A stretch of DNA of 59,900 nucleotides from Caulobacteraceae bacterium (GTDB lineage Bacteria > Pseudomonadota > Alphaproteobacteria > Caulobacterales > Caulobacteraceae): NCBI GenBank assembly GCA_947478785.1, contig CANJXI010000016.1:1-59900 (forward strand), given 5' to 3'. Position 1 is the stretch's first letter, and each line of letters starts with the position of its first letter. The position numbers were made by a program, and so were the translations under genes. Shown here piece after piece: positions 25,314-33,591 of this stretch. The notes below the pieces were generated by a model that saw nothing but the letters and a program-made list of their open reading frames with translations, made no database searches and was not told the origin of the DNA.

Positions 25314-26459
25314 CTAGAGGCTCATGATCGCCACGCCGGCGGTGCCGGGAGCGCCATAGAGTTGTGAGTAGCCGACCTTGGGATTGCCCGGGACCTGGCG
25401 GTCGCCTGCCTGGCCGCGCAGCTGGCGGACGATCTCGTGGACCTGGCGCAGGCCGGACGCCCCGATGGGCTCGCCGTTGGCGATCAGGCCGCCGTCGGTA
25501 TTGACCGGCAGACGCCCGCCGATCTCGGTCGCGCCCTCGGCCAGCAGCTTCTCCTGGTCGCCGTCGGCGCAGAAGCCGTTCTCCGACATGTGCATGATCT
25601 CGGCGCCGGCGTCGGTGTCCTGCAACTGGATCACGCCGACATCCTCGGGCCCGATCCCAGCGGTCTCGTAGGCCGCGCGGGAGGCGTAGACCGTGGGCGC
25701 GACATCCTCGTCGACCGCCGCCCAGCTGCTGTGCACCTCGTAGGCGCCGTAGCGGCGCGTGCGCAGCGCGGTCGCCCGCAGGAAGACCGGCGTGGACGTG
25801 TAGCGATGGGCGATGTCGGCCCGGCAGAGCAGGACGGCGGCGGCGCCTTCGTCGGGCGAGCAGAACATCCGCTGGGTGAGCGGATAGTTCAGCATCTTGG
25901 AGTTGAGGATCTCGTCCTCCTCGATGGCCGTCCGGCGGAAGGCGTTCGGGTTGAGGACGCCATTGCGGTAGTTCTTGGCCGCCACGCGGGCCAGGGTCCG
26001 GGAGGTGATCCCGAAGTCGTGCATGTAGCGGTTGATCTTCATGCCGAAGAACTTGGTGGTCAGGAACTGGCCGTTCTCGCCGTACCAGGAGGGCGCGCCG
26101 TAGTAGGTGGGGTCGGAGGTGAAGGCGCCCGTCCCGTGCTTGTCCATGCCGACCGCGACGCCGAGCTCGTACTTGCCAGCGCGGATGCCGTCGGCCGTCA
26201 TCTCCAGCGCCGTCGCCGCCGTGGCGCAGCCGTTGTAGACGTCCATGAACGGAATGCCGGTGCGGCCAAGCAGGCCCACAACCGCGTCGGGGTTATCGAC
26301 CTCGAAGCTGCCGCCGAAGGCGAACTGGACGTCCTTCCACTCGGCGCCCGCGTCGGCCAGCGCAAGGCGGATGGCTTCCGCGCCCATCTGGATCGCGGAC
26401 TTGGTCCCGAAGCGTCCGAAGGGGTGCAACCCGACGCCAATGATCGCTACGTCATGCAT
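25314..26459 (-). CDS. Thiolase-superfamily protein (SCP-x/Ltp-like)
   Basis: A 381-residue thiolase-fold protein. The nucleophile Cys78 is present in YNGCATAATAL. The position of the conserved His in GHPxGASG reads GEPIGASG (Glu330), and no classical CxG ends the protein. Size and features resemble the lipid-transfer-protein branch (Ltp2 and SCP-x like), which cleaves branched or ring-bearing acyl-CoAs, in some cases by retro-aldol chemistry together with a DUF35 partner. The OB-fold protein 14 bases upstream is such a partner. GGAGG precedes ATG 26459. Confidence 0.85.
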   Translation of the reverse strand: MHDVAIIGVGLHPFGRFGTKSAIQMGAEAIRLALADAGAEWKDVQFAFGGSFEVDNPDAVVGLLGRTGIPFMDVYNGCATAATALEMTADGIRAGKYELGVAVGMDKHGTGAFTSDPTYYGAPSWYGENGQFLTTKFFGMKINRYMHDFGITSRTLARVAAKNYRNGVLNPNAFRRTAIEEDEILNSKMLNYPLTQRMFCSPDEGAAAVLLCRADIAHRYTSTPVFLRATALRTRRYGAYEVHSSWAAVDEDVAPTVYASRAAYETAGIGPEDVGVIQLQDTDAGAEIMHMSENGFCADGDQEKLLAEGATEIGGRLPVNTDGGLIANGEPIGASGLRQVHEIVRQLRGQAGDRQVPGNPKVGYSQLYGAPGTAGVAIMSL

Positions 26460-26473
26460 CTGCAGTCCTCCTG

Positions 26474-26890
26474 TCAGACGGGTTTGAAGGCGAAGGTGAC
26501 GACCTGGGTGTCGCCGTCCTCGCGGAACGGGATGATCGTGAGTTCGACCTCGCCGCCCGAGTGAAGCTTCTCGGGGTCGCTTTCCGTCAGCCGGCCTTCG
26601 ACGCGGATCTCGTCGCCCAGCTGCACGAGGCCCACGCCGAACGGCTTGAAGGTCTCCTGGGTCTCGCCGCCGGCATAGGGCGCCTTGGGCAGGAACTCCT
26701 GGGTGGTCCAGGCGATCAGCGTGCCGCGGCGCGGGAACAGGCGGCGCGCCATCTCGACGGAGCCGCATCGCGGACAGGAAGGCTGCTCGGGGAAGGTCAC
26801 CGCGGCGCAGACGCCGCAGCGGCTGCCGATCAGTTGCGGCTCATCCGCCGGCCAGGTGAACACGTCGGGTGCGAACGGGACTGTAGGCAC
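26474..26890 (-). CDS. Zn-ribbon/OB-fold protein (DUF35)
   Basis: A 138-residue DUF35 protein with an N-terminal rubredoxin-like zinc ribbon (Cys25, Cys28, Cys39 and Cys42: CGVC...CPRC) and a C-terminal OB-fold. Such proteins bind acyl-CoA and form complexes with thiolase-like enzymes. GTG 26890 with GGAGGAG five bases upstream is the likely start; longer frames have no family-like sequence. It is the first gene of the operon running to the rubredoxin. Confidence 0.88.
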   Translation of the reverse strand: MPTVPFAPDVFTWPADEPQLIGSRCGVCAAVTFPEQPSCPRCGSVEMARRLFPRRGTLIAWTTQEFLPKAPYAGGETQETFKPFGVGLVQLGDEIRVEGRLTESDPEKLHSGGEVELTIIPFREDGDTQVVTFAFKPV

Positions 26891-27158
26891 GAACTCCTCC
26901 GGATATTGCGGGGGCAGCCTAGCATGCCGCAGAGGGTCGCGGTCTACGGGGAATAGGGCCCTGGCGATGACTGTGCGCGACCGTCTACGCGCGTCAACAT
27001 CGCGAGCCGCCCTGCGCGGTATTAGGCGCCGGCATGTGAAATGGCAACGGCGCATTTCAATAGGCGCGGCGGCCGATTGACAGGGTGTTCCGGCGGTTCT
27101 ACCGAATGAACATCCCATGTTGCATTCGGCCCGGCGCCGGGCCCACTGAGGGACGGCC
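26891..27158. other. Intergenic region between the divergent OB-fold and thiolase-like genes
   Basis: Together with the leader up to 27247 this is the longest gap between recognised genes (357 bases). I see no conserved gene in it. It is AT-richer than its surroundings near 26990-27120, and it holds GTTGCAT (27119-27125), the inverted pair AACAT, three bases, ATGTT (27109-27121), and a 16-base palindrome at 27128-27143. It probably carries promoters for both directions. A 32-codon frame starts at 27159. Confidence 0.5.
27119..27143 (+). promoter_or_regulatory. GTTGCAT element plus 16-bp palindrome
   Basis: GTTGCAT at 27119-27125 overlaps the end of AACAT-CCC-ATGTT and is followed by the perfect palindrome GGCCCGGCGCCGGGCC (27128-27143). 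No CTAG -10 follows, so the site looks like an operator rather than a promoter core. The upstream flank resembles that of the 9881 site (AAxGxACATxxCAxGTTGCATT in both). Confidence 0.4.
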
Positions 27159-27257
27159 ATGAGCGGAGCCCGGGATCAGATTCCAAGCGACGATCAGGGC
27201 GTCACCGGGGGCCCGGCCCCGTGGCATGGCAGATCACTGGAGACCTCATGGCGGTAG
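27159..27257 (+). CDS. Possible 32-residue leader ORF before the thiolase-like gene
   Basis: ATG at 27159 with GAGGGA eight bases upstream opens a 32-codon frame (starting MSGARDQIPSDDQGVTGG) that ends with TAG at 27255-27257, overlapping the thiolase-like start at 27248 by ten bases. The overlap would permit translational coupling. Composition is Gly/Pro/Asp-rich and no family is recognised. It may be chance, as short frames are common at this GC content. Confidence 0.2.
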   Translation: MSGARDQIPSDDQGVTGGPAPWHGRSLETSWR

Positions 27258-28750
27258 ACCCCAAGCGCGTTCCTGTCGTGATCGGCGTCGGCGAGGTGAA
27301 CGATCGCCCCGCCCCTGGCCAAGCCGGGATGGATCCGGTCGAGCTGATGGCGGCGGCCCTGCGGGCGGCCGACGAGGACGCCGGCGGCGGCTTCATCGCG
27401 CGCTGCGACCGGCTGTTTGTCGTGCCGCAGATCTCCTTCCGGGACCTGGATGTGCCGACGCTTCTGTCGAGCCGGCTGGGCGTCGCCCCGGATCGCGTGC
27501 GCCAGGCCGCGCAGGCCTCGGGCGACACCCCGATCCATCACCTCAACGACGCGGCCAACGCCATCGGCGCGGGCGAGGCGCAGGTCTGCCTGGTCACCGG
27601 CGGGGAGGCGCTGCGCACCGCCGCGCAACGCGCGGCGGCCGTCGGCGACACCGGCGGCCCGTTCAAGGGCTCCAAGCAGAGCGCGTCGGACCTGCGGCGC
27701 CGATACGGGATGATCAATCCCTCGGAGATCTATCCCCTCTTCGAGAACGGGACCCGCGCGGCCTGGGGCCAGTCGCTGGCGCAGGCGCAGGCCGAGACCG
27801 GCGAGATCTGGTCGCGCATGTCGCAGGTCGCCGAGACCTCCGACGGCGCCTGGCTGCGCAAGGCCCGCACGCCGGCCGAGATCACCGAGGCCACCGCCGA
27901 CAACCGCCCGATCGCGTTTCCCTACACCAAGCTGATGGTGGCCAACGCCTCGGTGAACCAGGGCGCGGCGTTCATCGTCACCAGCCTGGCCGTCGCCCGG
28001 GCCGCCGGCGTGCCCGAGGACCGGCTGGTCTATGTGGGCCTGGGGGCCGCGGCCCATGAAGCGGACGATCCGCTGGCCCGCGCGGCCTGGAACATCCCGC
28101 CGGGCATGCGGGTGTCGCTCGAACAGGCGATGGCGCTGAACGGGCTGACGGTCGCGGACCTCGACCACGTCGAGTTCTATTCCTGCTTCCCCTGCGTCCC
28201 GAAGATGGCCCGGCGGGTGATCGGCTGGCCGCTCGATCGGCCGGTGACGGTCCACGGGGGGCTGACCTTCGGCGGCGGACCGATCGCCAACTACATGAGC
28301 CACGCCGTGGCCGGCATGGTCCGCAAGCTGAGGGGCGGCAGCCGCAACGGCCTGCTGTTCGCCAACGGCGGCCACTGCACCCACAACCATACGATCGTGC
28401 TGACCCGCACGCCGCCGACCGAGGTCCAGTTCCCGCAGGACTACGACTTCCAGGCCCAGGCCGACGCCGCCCGCGGCGCGATCCCGCCGCTGAGCGACGA
28501 GATCGAGGGGCCTTGCACGCTGGAGACCTACACCGTCGCCTATGACCGGTCAGGCGCGCCGGCCTATGGCGTGGTGTTCTCGCGGACGGCCGACGGAAAG
28601 CGGACCGTGGCGCGCGTGGCGCCCGAGGACGAGGCCACGATGGCGTTCCTGACCGACGGCGCGCGCGAACCCGTCGGCAGCCCCGGCGGGACGCTGCGGC
28701 AGGGCGACACGCTGCACTGGCGCCCGCGGTCGCCGCACGCTGAGGCATGA
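27248..28750 (+). CDS. SCP2-thiolase-like protein with C-terminal extension (TLP1-like)
   Basis: A 500-residue thiolase-fold protein with an additional C-terminal domain (about residues 410-500), as in the thiolase-like protein type 1 group. At the place of the nucleophile segment it has HHLNDAANAIGAGEAQVCLVTGGEA, so the usual Cys-x-Ser nucleophile is missing. The segment FANGGHCTHNH lies near residue 377. Proteins of this group degrade or only bind acyl-CoA. ATG 27248 has GGAG upstream; an in-frame ATG at 27221 has no clear ribosome site. Confidence 0.8.
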   Translation: MAVDPKRVPVVIGVGEVNDRPAPGQAGMDPVELMAAALRAADEDAGGGFIARCDRLFVVPQISFRDLDVPTLLSSRLGVAPDRVRQAAQASGDTPIHHLNDAANAIGAGEAQVCLVTGGEALRTAAQRAAAVGDTGGPFKGSKQSASDLRRRYGMINPSEIYPLFENGTRAAWGQSLAQAQAETGEIWSRMSQVAETSDGAWLRKARTPAEITEATADNRPIAFPYTKLMVANASVNQGAAFIVTSLAVARAAGVPEDRLVYVGLGAAAHEADDPLARAAWNIPPGMRVSLEQAMALNGLTVADLDHVEFYSCFPCVPKMARRVIGWPLDRPVTVHGGLTFGGGPIANYMSHAVAGMVRKLRGGSRNGLLFANGGHCTHNHTIVLTRTPPTEVQFPQDYDFQAQADAARGAIPPLSDEIEGPCTLETYTVAYDRSGAPAYGVVFSRTADGKRTVARVAPEDEATMAFLTDGAREPVGSPGGTLRQGDTLHWRPRSPHAEA

Positions 28751-28920
28751 CGATGCGTCTTCGTTGCGCAATCCGGATCGAATCGGCGCGCAATCGGCGT
28801 CGGACCGGGGCGCGGCTGGACCGAATTGCCGCCGAGACGCACGCTTCGACCGTTTCATACCGATTCTTATGGCGGCGAGTGTGATCCTTTGAGCAAGCCT
28901 AGCCGCCGGCCGGAGAGTCC
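28751..28920. promoter_or_regulatory. TetR-gene upstream region with TTGCGCAA
   Basis: This 170-base region contains the palindrome TTGCGCAA (28764-28771) within CGTTGCGCAAT, the direct repeat CAATCGGCG/GAATCGGCG near 28780-28798, TGTGATCCTTT (28880-28890, repeated at 31171-31181) and CCTAGCC near 28898 as a -10-like site. GGAGAG precedes the TetR ATG at 28921. Any of the palindromes could be the autoregulatory operator. Confidence 0.35.
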
Positions 28921-29676
28921 ATGAAGACCCGCGACGCCAAGTCGAAGGCGGGTTCGCCCAGGCGGTCCGCGATGGTCGGGACCAAAGGCAGGCCAGACGC
29001 GGCCGCGCCGCTCCGTCTCTACCAGGCCGGCCGGCCGACGTCCGCCGAGCTCGAACGGCGCAAGGCCAAGGTGATGGAGGTGGCCACCACCCTGTTCGTG
29101 CAGAACGGCTACGCGGCCACCTCGCTCGTGGACATCGCCAAGGGCGCGGGCGTGGCGACGCGGACCCTCTACCAGCACTTCGGCGACAAGGAGGCGATCT
29201 TCCTCGAGGTGGTCATGGCCCGGGAGACCGGCGCGGTGTTCCCGCCGCCGTCGATCGCCGGCGAGGTGAGCCTCTACGACGCCCTCACCCAGATGGCCCG
29301 CTATGTGTGCGACGTCGCGCTTCGCCCCAGGTCGGTGGACCTGATGCGCCTGATGATCGCCGAGAGCCGGCGGTTCCCGCAGTTCATGAAGCGCCTGAGC
29401 GAGCAGACGTTCACCCGGTTTCGCGCCAACATCGCCGAGATGTTCGACGAACTGGCGGAACGCGGCGTGGCGCCCGCCCTGGACTCCAAGGTCTCGGCCC
29501 TGCTCTTCGCGGACCTGATCCTCGGCAGCACGCCGTTGCTGGTCTACGCGGGCTGGCTGTTCTCTCGGCCGAGCGAGGACGAGATCGGACGGAAGGTCGA
29601 GATGTTCATCATCGGACGGTTCGGCCAGGCGGTCGCCGAGCGCGCCCGCGAACCGGTCGCCGCCTCGGCCGCCTGA
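28921..29676 (+). CDS. TetR/AcrR family transcriptional regulator
   Basis: A 251-residue TetR regulator, the only recognised transcription factor in the window. After a basic, probably disordered stretch of about 40 residues comes the helix-turn-helix: ATTLFVQNGYAATSLVDIAK and GVATRTLYQHFGDKEAIFLEV (about residues 55-95). The C-terminal ligand domain (PF14246-like: MRLMIAESRRFPQF, RFRANIAEMF) is typical. It probably represses nearby genes until an acyl-CoA or substrate binds. The N-terminal extension is longer than usual. Confidence 0.92.
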   Translation: MKTRDAKSKAGSPRRSAMVGTKGRPDAAAPLRLYQAGRPTSAELERRKAKVMEVATTLFVQNGYAATSLVDIAKGAGVATRTLYQHFGDKEAIFLEVVMARETGAVFPPPSIAGEVSLYDALTQMARYVCDVALRPRSVDLMRLMIAESRRFPQFMKRLSEQTFTRFRANIAEMFDELAERGVAPALDSKVSALLFADLILGSTPLLVYAGWLFSRPSEDEIGRKVEMFIIGRFGQAVAERAREPVAASAA

Positions 29677-29727
29677 CCGGGCGGGAAGACCGATCCGGTC
29701 GTCAACGAAAGTCAGGGAGAGACAACC

Positions 29728-31122
29728 ATGGACCAGGCCTCGCGTCTTCGCAGCCTGCCAGCCCGTGGCGTCATCAGGGCCGCGCTTGGCCTGGCGATGA
29801 CGGCCGCACTGACCTTGCCGGGCGGGGGTTCCCTTGCCGCAGAGCCGCGGGCGGTCACGGCGACGCCGACCCTGGACATGTTCGAGCAGCTGTCCCTCCA
29901 GAGGCGCGCCGTGCGGATCCTGGCGATGCCGCAGGTGCAGGCGCAGAAGCGGCGGACGGAGGATCTGTTCCGCAGGAGCTGGATCGCCGACACGCCTGAC
30001 GGCCGCGCCCGGCTGGAGTACGCGGCCGGCCAATTCGCGATGGCGTCGGTCGAGGACGCGCTGCTCGACGACCCGGTGCGCCCCCGGATCATGTGGATCA
30101 TCACCCCGCCCGGCAACGTCCACGGGATCCAGTGGCCTGGCTCCAACTGGGGCAGCCTCAATCCTGATAACTTCTCGCGGCGCGTCATGATGGATGGGGC
30201 GTCGCAGTACGAGATCTCCGGCCAGCGCACCGGGCCGGGCCCCGCGCAGGAGACCTTCAACCTCGCCGACTCCATCGTCGGCACCCAGGCGCAGTCGGTG
30301 GAAGGCGCCAAGGTGGTCGCCACGCTCAAGACCGAGGACATCCACGTCGCCCCGGACGGCTCCTACACGATCACCATCGGGCCCGAGCCCAGCGGTCCGG
30401 AGGGCAACCACCTGCAAAGCGTGCCGGGCCGGAACGTGCTCGAGATCCGCAACACGCTCAACGACTGGTGGAACGAGGTCCCCAACCGCCTGCGGATCAG
30501 GCGCGTCTCCGGCCCCTTCGCGCCGGCCCGCTCCGACGAGGCCATCGCCGACGAGGCCGCCGCCCTGATGGCGGTCCAGGTTCCCTATTGGCTGAAGTTC
30601 AATCAGCAGCACCTGTACGACGGTCCGCCGAACACGACAGTCTCCATTTCCGGCAAGCGGCCGGGCGGCTGGGGATACATCTCCTCGGGCTGGTTCAAGC
30701 TGAACGACGACGAGGCGCTGGTCGTCACGGTAGCCCCCATGGGCGCCAAGTACATGGCCGTGCAGGTGGCCGACCTGTGGTCCTCCGATCCCGACTACAT
30801 CAACCGTCAGTCCGGCCTCAACAAGACCCAGGCGAAGGCCAATCCGGACGGGACCTACACCTACGTCATCGCAGCCAGGGACCCGGGCGTCTGGAACTGG
30901 GTGGATACGGTTGGCCTGCACATGGGCGGCTATGCGATCCGCCGACAGGCTCTCGCCGACACGTCCATTACCAATGCCACCGCCATCCAGAGCACGAGGT
31001 TGGTGAAGATCGCCGACCTGAAGGCGGCCCTGCCGGCGGGCACGACCTGGACGGGCCCCGGCCAGCGCCGCAAGCAGCTGGAGGATCGCGCCGCGTCGTT
31101 CGCCCGGCGCCTTGCGAACTGA
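29728..31122 (+). CDS. Exported DUF1214-domain protein
   Basis: A 464-residue protein with an N-terminal signal peptide (basic start, hydrophobic stretch AALGLAMTAALTLPG, likely cleavage near SLAAEP at about residue 36). The C-terminal third has the DUF1214 pattern: DDEALVVTVAPMGAKYMAVQ, DLWSSDPDYINRQ and GVWNWVDTVGLHMGG. Function unknown; such proteins are often found next to catabolic genes in alphaproteobacteria, and a periplasmic role in handling a hydrophobic substrate is a guess. It follows the TetR gene by 51 bases with GGGAGAG upstream. Confidence 0.82.
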   Translation: MDQASRLRSLPARGVIRAALGLAMTAALTLPGGGSLAAEPRAVTATPTLDMFEQLSLQRRAVRILAMPQVQAQKRRTEDLFRRSWIADTPDGRARLEYAAGQFAMASVEDALLDDPVRPRIMWIITPPGNVHGIQWPGSNWGSLNPDNFSRRVMMDGASQYEISGQRTGPGPAQETFNLADSIVGTQAQSVEGAKVVATLKTEDIHVAPDGSYTITIGPEPSGPEGNHLQSVPGRNVLEIRNTLNDWWNEVPNRLRIRRVSGPFAPARSDEAIADEAAALMAVQVPYWLKFNQQHLYDGPPNTTVSISGKRPGGWGYISSGWFKLNDDEALVVTVAPMGAKYMAVQVADLWSSDPDYINRQSGLNKTQAKANPDGTYTYVIAARDPGVWNWVDTVGLHMGGYAIRRQALADTSITNATAIQSTRLVKIADLKAALPAGTTWTGPGQRRKQLEDRAASFARRLAN

Positions 31123-31170
31123 GGTTCCGCACGCGCGACCGGCCTTGTTGCGACTAGTCTCGGTAGATGC

Positions 31171-31256
31171 TGTGATCCTTTCAGGCCGTGCCTCGCACGC
31201 GTGAGGTCGGTTGGGCTGAGTTCCCGCCCGACCAACGGCCAAGGCGATAGTATCGC
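31171..31256. promoter_or_regulatory. Upstream region of the EthD gene with palindromes
   Basis: TGTGATCCTTT (31171-31181) repeats an 11-mer found before the TetR gene (28880-28890). GCGATA-G-TATCGC (31244-31256) is a perfect 13-base palindrome, and GGTCGG (31205)/CCGACC (31228) form a wider inverted pair. One of these may be an operator for the gene at 31314. No clear -35/-10 pair. Confidence 0.3.
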
Positions 31257-31313
31257 GCCTGGCGGCTTTGCACGGTTGGGGAGCGTTGGCCCACGCGGGC
31301 GGCGGGTAGGCAC

Positions 31314-32021
31314 ATGGACAACCACTGGCGGCTGGCCTTCATGTTCGATGCGCCGGGCGGAGACCTGGGCGCGCTCGAGGCGGCGCTGGTCCGTTCAGGC
31401 CAACGGATCGCGAGCCTCGCCGGCGACGCCCGGGTGCGGACGGGCGTGGCGGACCAGAGCCCGGAACTCGGTTCCCAGACCAGCACGGACTATACCGAGC
31501 AGAATTGGCGCGGCGTCGATGGCGCGCTGGAAATCACGCTCGCGCCCTCGCGGGTCGCCGCGCTTGCCGACATCGCGAAGGCGTTGCGGCCCGTCCTGGA
31601 CGACCTCGCCGCCCCCTCGTCCATCGAGGTGATGACCGGGCCCATGTTCCCGATCGTGCCGCAGCGGGAGGGTGGCGCGTTCCTGTCGCTGGCGTTCAAG
31701 CGCGACCCCGCGACGACGCTGCAACAGTTCCAGGACTGGTGGCTGCGCCAGCATTCCGGCGTGGCCACGCCGGTGCTGGGTCCCGGCATGCTGGCCTATG
31801 ATCAGGTGCATGTGGACCATGCGGTCAGCGAGACGGTCGCGCGGGCGTTCGGGGTCCCGCCGGTCTATTACGACGCCTACGACAATCTCACCTTCGCCGA
31901 CGCCGCGGGCTTCGTGCGATGCACGAGCGACGCCGCGGGCATGGCGCGGATCTTCGCCGACGAGGTCGGGCGGATCGACAACAGCTCACGCCGCAACGCG
32001 CTGATGCGGCAGGTGGGCTGA
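31314..32021 (+). CDS. EthD domain protein, two-barrel form
   Basis: A 235-residue protein with an EthD-like barrel in the C-terminal half (FLSLAFKRDPATTLQQFQDWWLRQHS, then MLAYDQVHVDH and YDNLTFADAAGF). The N-terminal 110 residues appear to be a second, diverged barrel. EthD-type proteins accompany P450 and ring-modifying enzymes; a role as isomerase or lyase is possible. It stands alone behind a 191-base gap, four bases from the convergent Rieske gene. ATG 31314 has a weak GGTAGG site. Confidence 0.75.
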   Translation: MDNHWRLAFMFDAPGGDLGALEAALVRSGQRIASLAGDARVRTGVADQSPELGSQTSTDYTEQNWRGVDGALEITLAPSRVAALADIAKALRPVLDDLAAPSSIEVMTGPMFPIVPQREGGAFLSLAFKRDPATTLQQFQDWWLRQHSGVATPVLGPGMLAYDQVHVDHAVSETVARAFGVPPVYYDAYDNLTFADAAGFVRCTSDAAGMARIFADEVGRIDNSSRRNALMRQVG

Positions 32022-32024
32022 CCG

Positions 32025-33371
32025 CTACTTGATCTCCACGGGCGCGCCGGTTCCCATGTACTCCGCCAGCGTGCGGTGGAAGTTGGTCACGGCCTTTTCC
32101 TGGACGGGGCTGGGGCGCGATCCGGGGAAGCCGCGCGACTTCATCCCCTTCTGGACCTCGGGCATGTTGTTGAAATCCTGGCTGAGGATTCGGCGCCACT
32201 TCTCCTCGGTGGCGTCGGGTTCGTAGACCCACTCGGTCTCGGGCTCCTGGCCCTCCGGGAAGCGCTCCAGGACGTAGACCTCGAAGATGCAGCTATCGGG
32301 ATCGTAGCCGTTGGGCCGCGCCCGATAACACAGCGCGAAGGTGATGCCGTGCAGGATCACCGTGTTGGGGAACACGTGCCAGTCGATGCCGGTGGCCATC
32401 ATGTGTTCCGGATCGACCTCCGGCCAGATCACCCCGCGCGCAGCGTCGTCGCGCTTGGCCGACGCCATCATGTGGGCGGAGACCTCTTCGGGCGGCGTGC
32501 CGGCCGGCAGTTCGTCGACCAGGCGCCGGGCGGCCGCGATGATGGTGTCGGTGGTGGTCGCGTTGACGGTGTCCATCAGGTACTCGAGGAACTCCGGCGT
32601 GGCGATGCGCGGATCCTGGTCGGCCGTGCCGGCCGCCCCGCTCAGGCCGGTGTTCTTCAGCTGCGGGCCATTCCGCAGGCCGGAGAAGCCGTGCCAGGAG
32701 TGCCGGCCCTCGGCGCGGCTCCAGGCGATGTTCTCGCCCCACTGGATCAGTTCAGGGTGGGTGCCCAGGACGTGATAGCTCTCGATGAAGGCTTCGAGCG
32801 CCGTCTTCCAGTTGCAGGGGAAGTAGAGCCACTGGCGCCAGCGGTAGCGCATCTTCTCCAGTTCGAAGGGATCGAGCATGCTCGACGCCGGTTCGAGCCA
32901 TTGCCGCAGCGGCTCGCAGTCGGGATCCATGTTGACCCAGACCCAGCCGCCCCAGGTATCGACCTTGACCTGCCGCATGCGCAGGTTGTCGGGATTCAGC
33001 TTGTCGCCCCAGTCCTCCCTGTCGAGCGCCAGCGCGTTCTCGCCGTTGAGGTCCCAGCGCCAGCCATGGAAGCGGCAGGCGAACTGCTTGGTGTGGCCGC
33101 AGCCGGCCGTCAGCCGCCGCCCACGGTGCAGGCAGACATTGTAGTAGGCCTGGATCGTCTCGGCGCCGGTGCGCACCACGATGATCGACTCGTCCAGGAT
33201 GTCATAGGTGACGTAGTCGCCGACCCTGGGGATCTCCTCCACCCGACAGGCGGCCTGCCAGACCTTGGGCCACAGCTTGTCGTTCTCCGCCCGCGCATAG
33301 GCTTCCGAGGTGTAGGCCTCCACGGGGATGATGCAGGGCCGATCCAGCAGGCCCGTGGTCACGTCGTTCAT
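32025..33371 (-). CDS. Rieske-type ring-hydroxylating oxygenase, alpha subunit
   Basis: A 448-residue Rieske non-haem iron oxygenase. The Rieske cluster ligands are Cys80-x-His82 and Cys99-x-x-His102 (CLHRG...CRFHGW). In the catalytic domain NWKTALEAFIESYHVLGTHP supplies His200 and His205, the mononuclear iron ligands. It hydroxylates an aromatic or alicyclic ring. No beta subunit, ferredoxin or reductase gene is adjacent. ATG 33371 has GGAGG at five bases; a GTG three bases earlier is too close. It is divergent from the KstD-like gene at 33592. Confidence 0.92.
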   Translation of the reverse strand: MNDVTTGLLDRPCIIPVEAYTSEAYARAENDKLWPKVWQAACRVEEIPRVGDYVTYDILDESIIVVRTGAETIQAYYNVCLHRGRRLTAGCGHTKQFACRFHGWRWDLNGENALALDREDWGDKLNPDNLRMRQVKVDTWGGWVWVNMDPDCEPLRQWLEPASSMLDPFELEKMRYRWRQWLYFPCNWKTALEAFIESYHVLGTHPELIQWGENIAWSRAEGRHSWHGFSGLRNGPQLKNTGLSGAAGTADQDPRIATPEFLEYLMDTVNATTTDTIIAAARRLVDELPAGTPPEEVSAHMMASAKRDDAARGVIWPEVDPEHMMATGIDWHVFPNTVILHGITFALCYRARPNGYDPDSCIFEVYVLERFPEGQEPETEWVYEPDATEEKWRRILSQDFNNMPEVQKGMKSRGFPGSRPSPVQEKAVTNFHRTLAEYMGTGAPVEIK

Positions 33372-33441
33372 CACATCCTCCTGCCCGATCCGCCCGTTCG
33401 CCGGCCACCGCTTTCGCGCGATGTTTCCGACGAAACCGAGG

Positions 33442-33469
33442 CTAGCCCTAGGTCCGGGATTAATGCAAC
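33442..33469 (-). promoter_or_regulatory. GTTGCAT element with CTAG, pointing to the Rieske gene
   Basis: On the minus strand ACGTTGCAT (GTTGCAT is the complement of 33463-33469) is followed after 17 bases by CTAG within GGCTAGC (complement of 33440-33446); a second CTAG lies at 33448-33451. GAAAGCG stands upstream, as GAAACGC does at 9865. It probably forms or overlaps the promoter of the Rieske oxygenase gene. A further palindrome GTTGCAAC lies at 33591-33598, over the start of the flavoprotein gene. Confidence 0.45.
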
Positions 33470-33591
33470 GTACGAGGCGCTTTCACGGAAAACGACCGGT
33501 CGACGCGGGCGCGTCGAACCAGGTCAGCTCAGGAAGCCAACAGGAAACGCCGGCGGCGCATCACCGCCTTGGACGAGAAAAGGGATATCCG

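Noticed and set aside
28867..31242. A 791-codon open frame on the minus strand
   Set aside because: It lies opposite the TetR and DUF1214 genes, which have clear family motifs; its translation is Arg/Gly/His-rich without domains, as expected for an antisense shadow at high GC.
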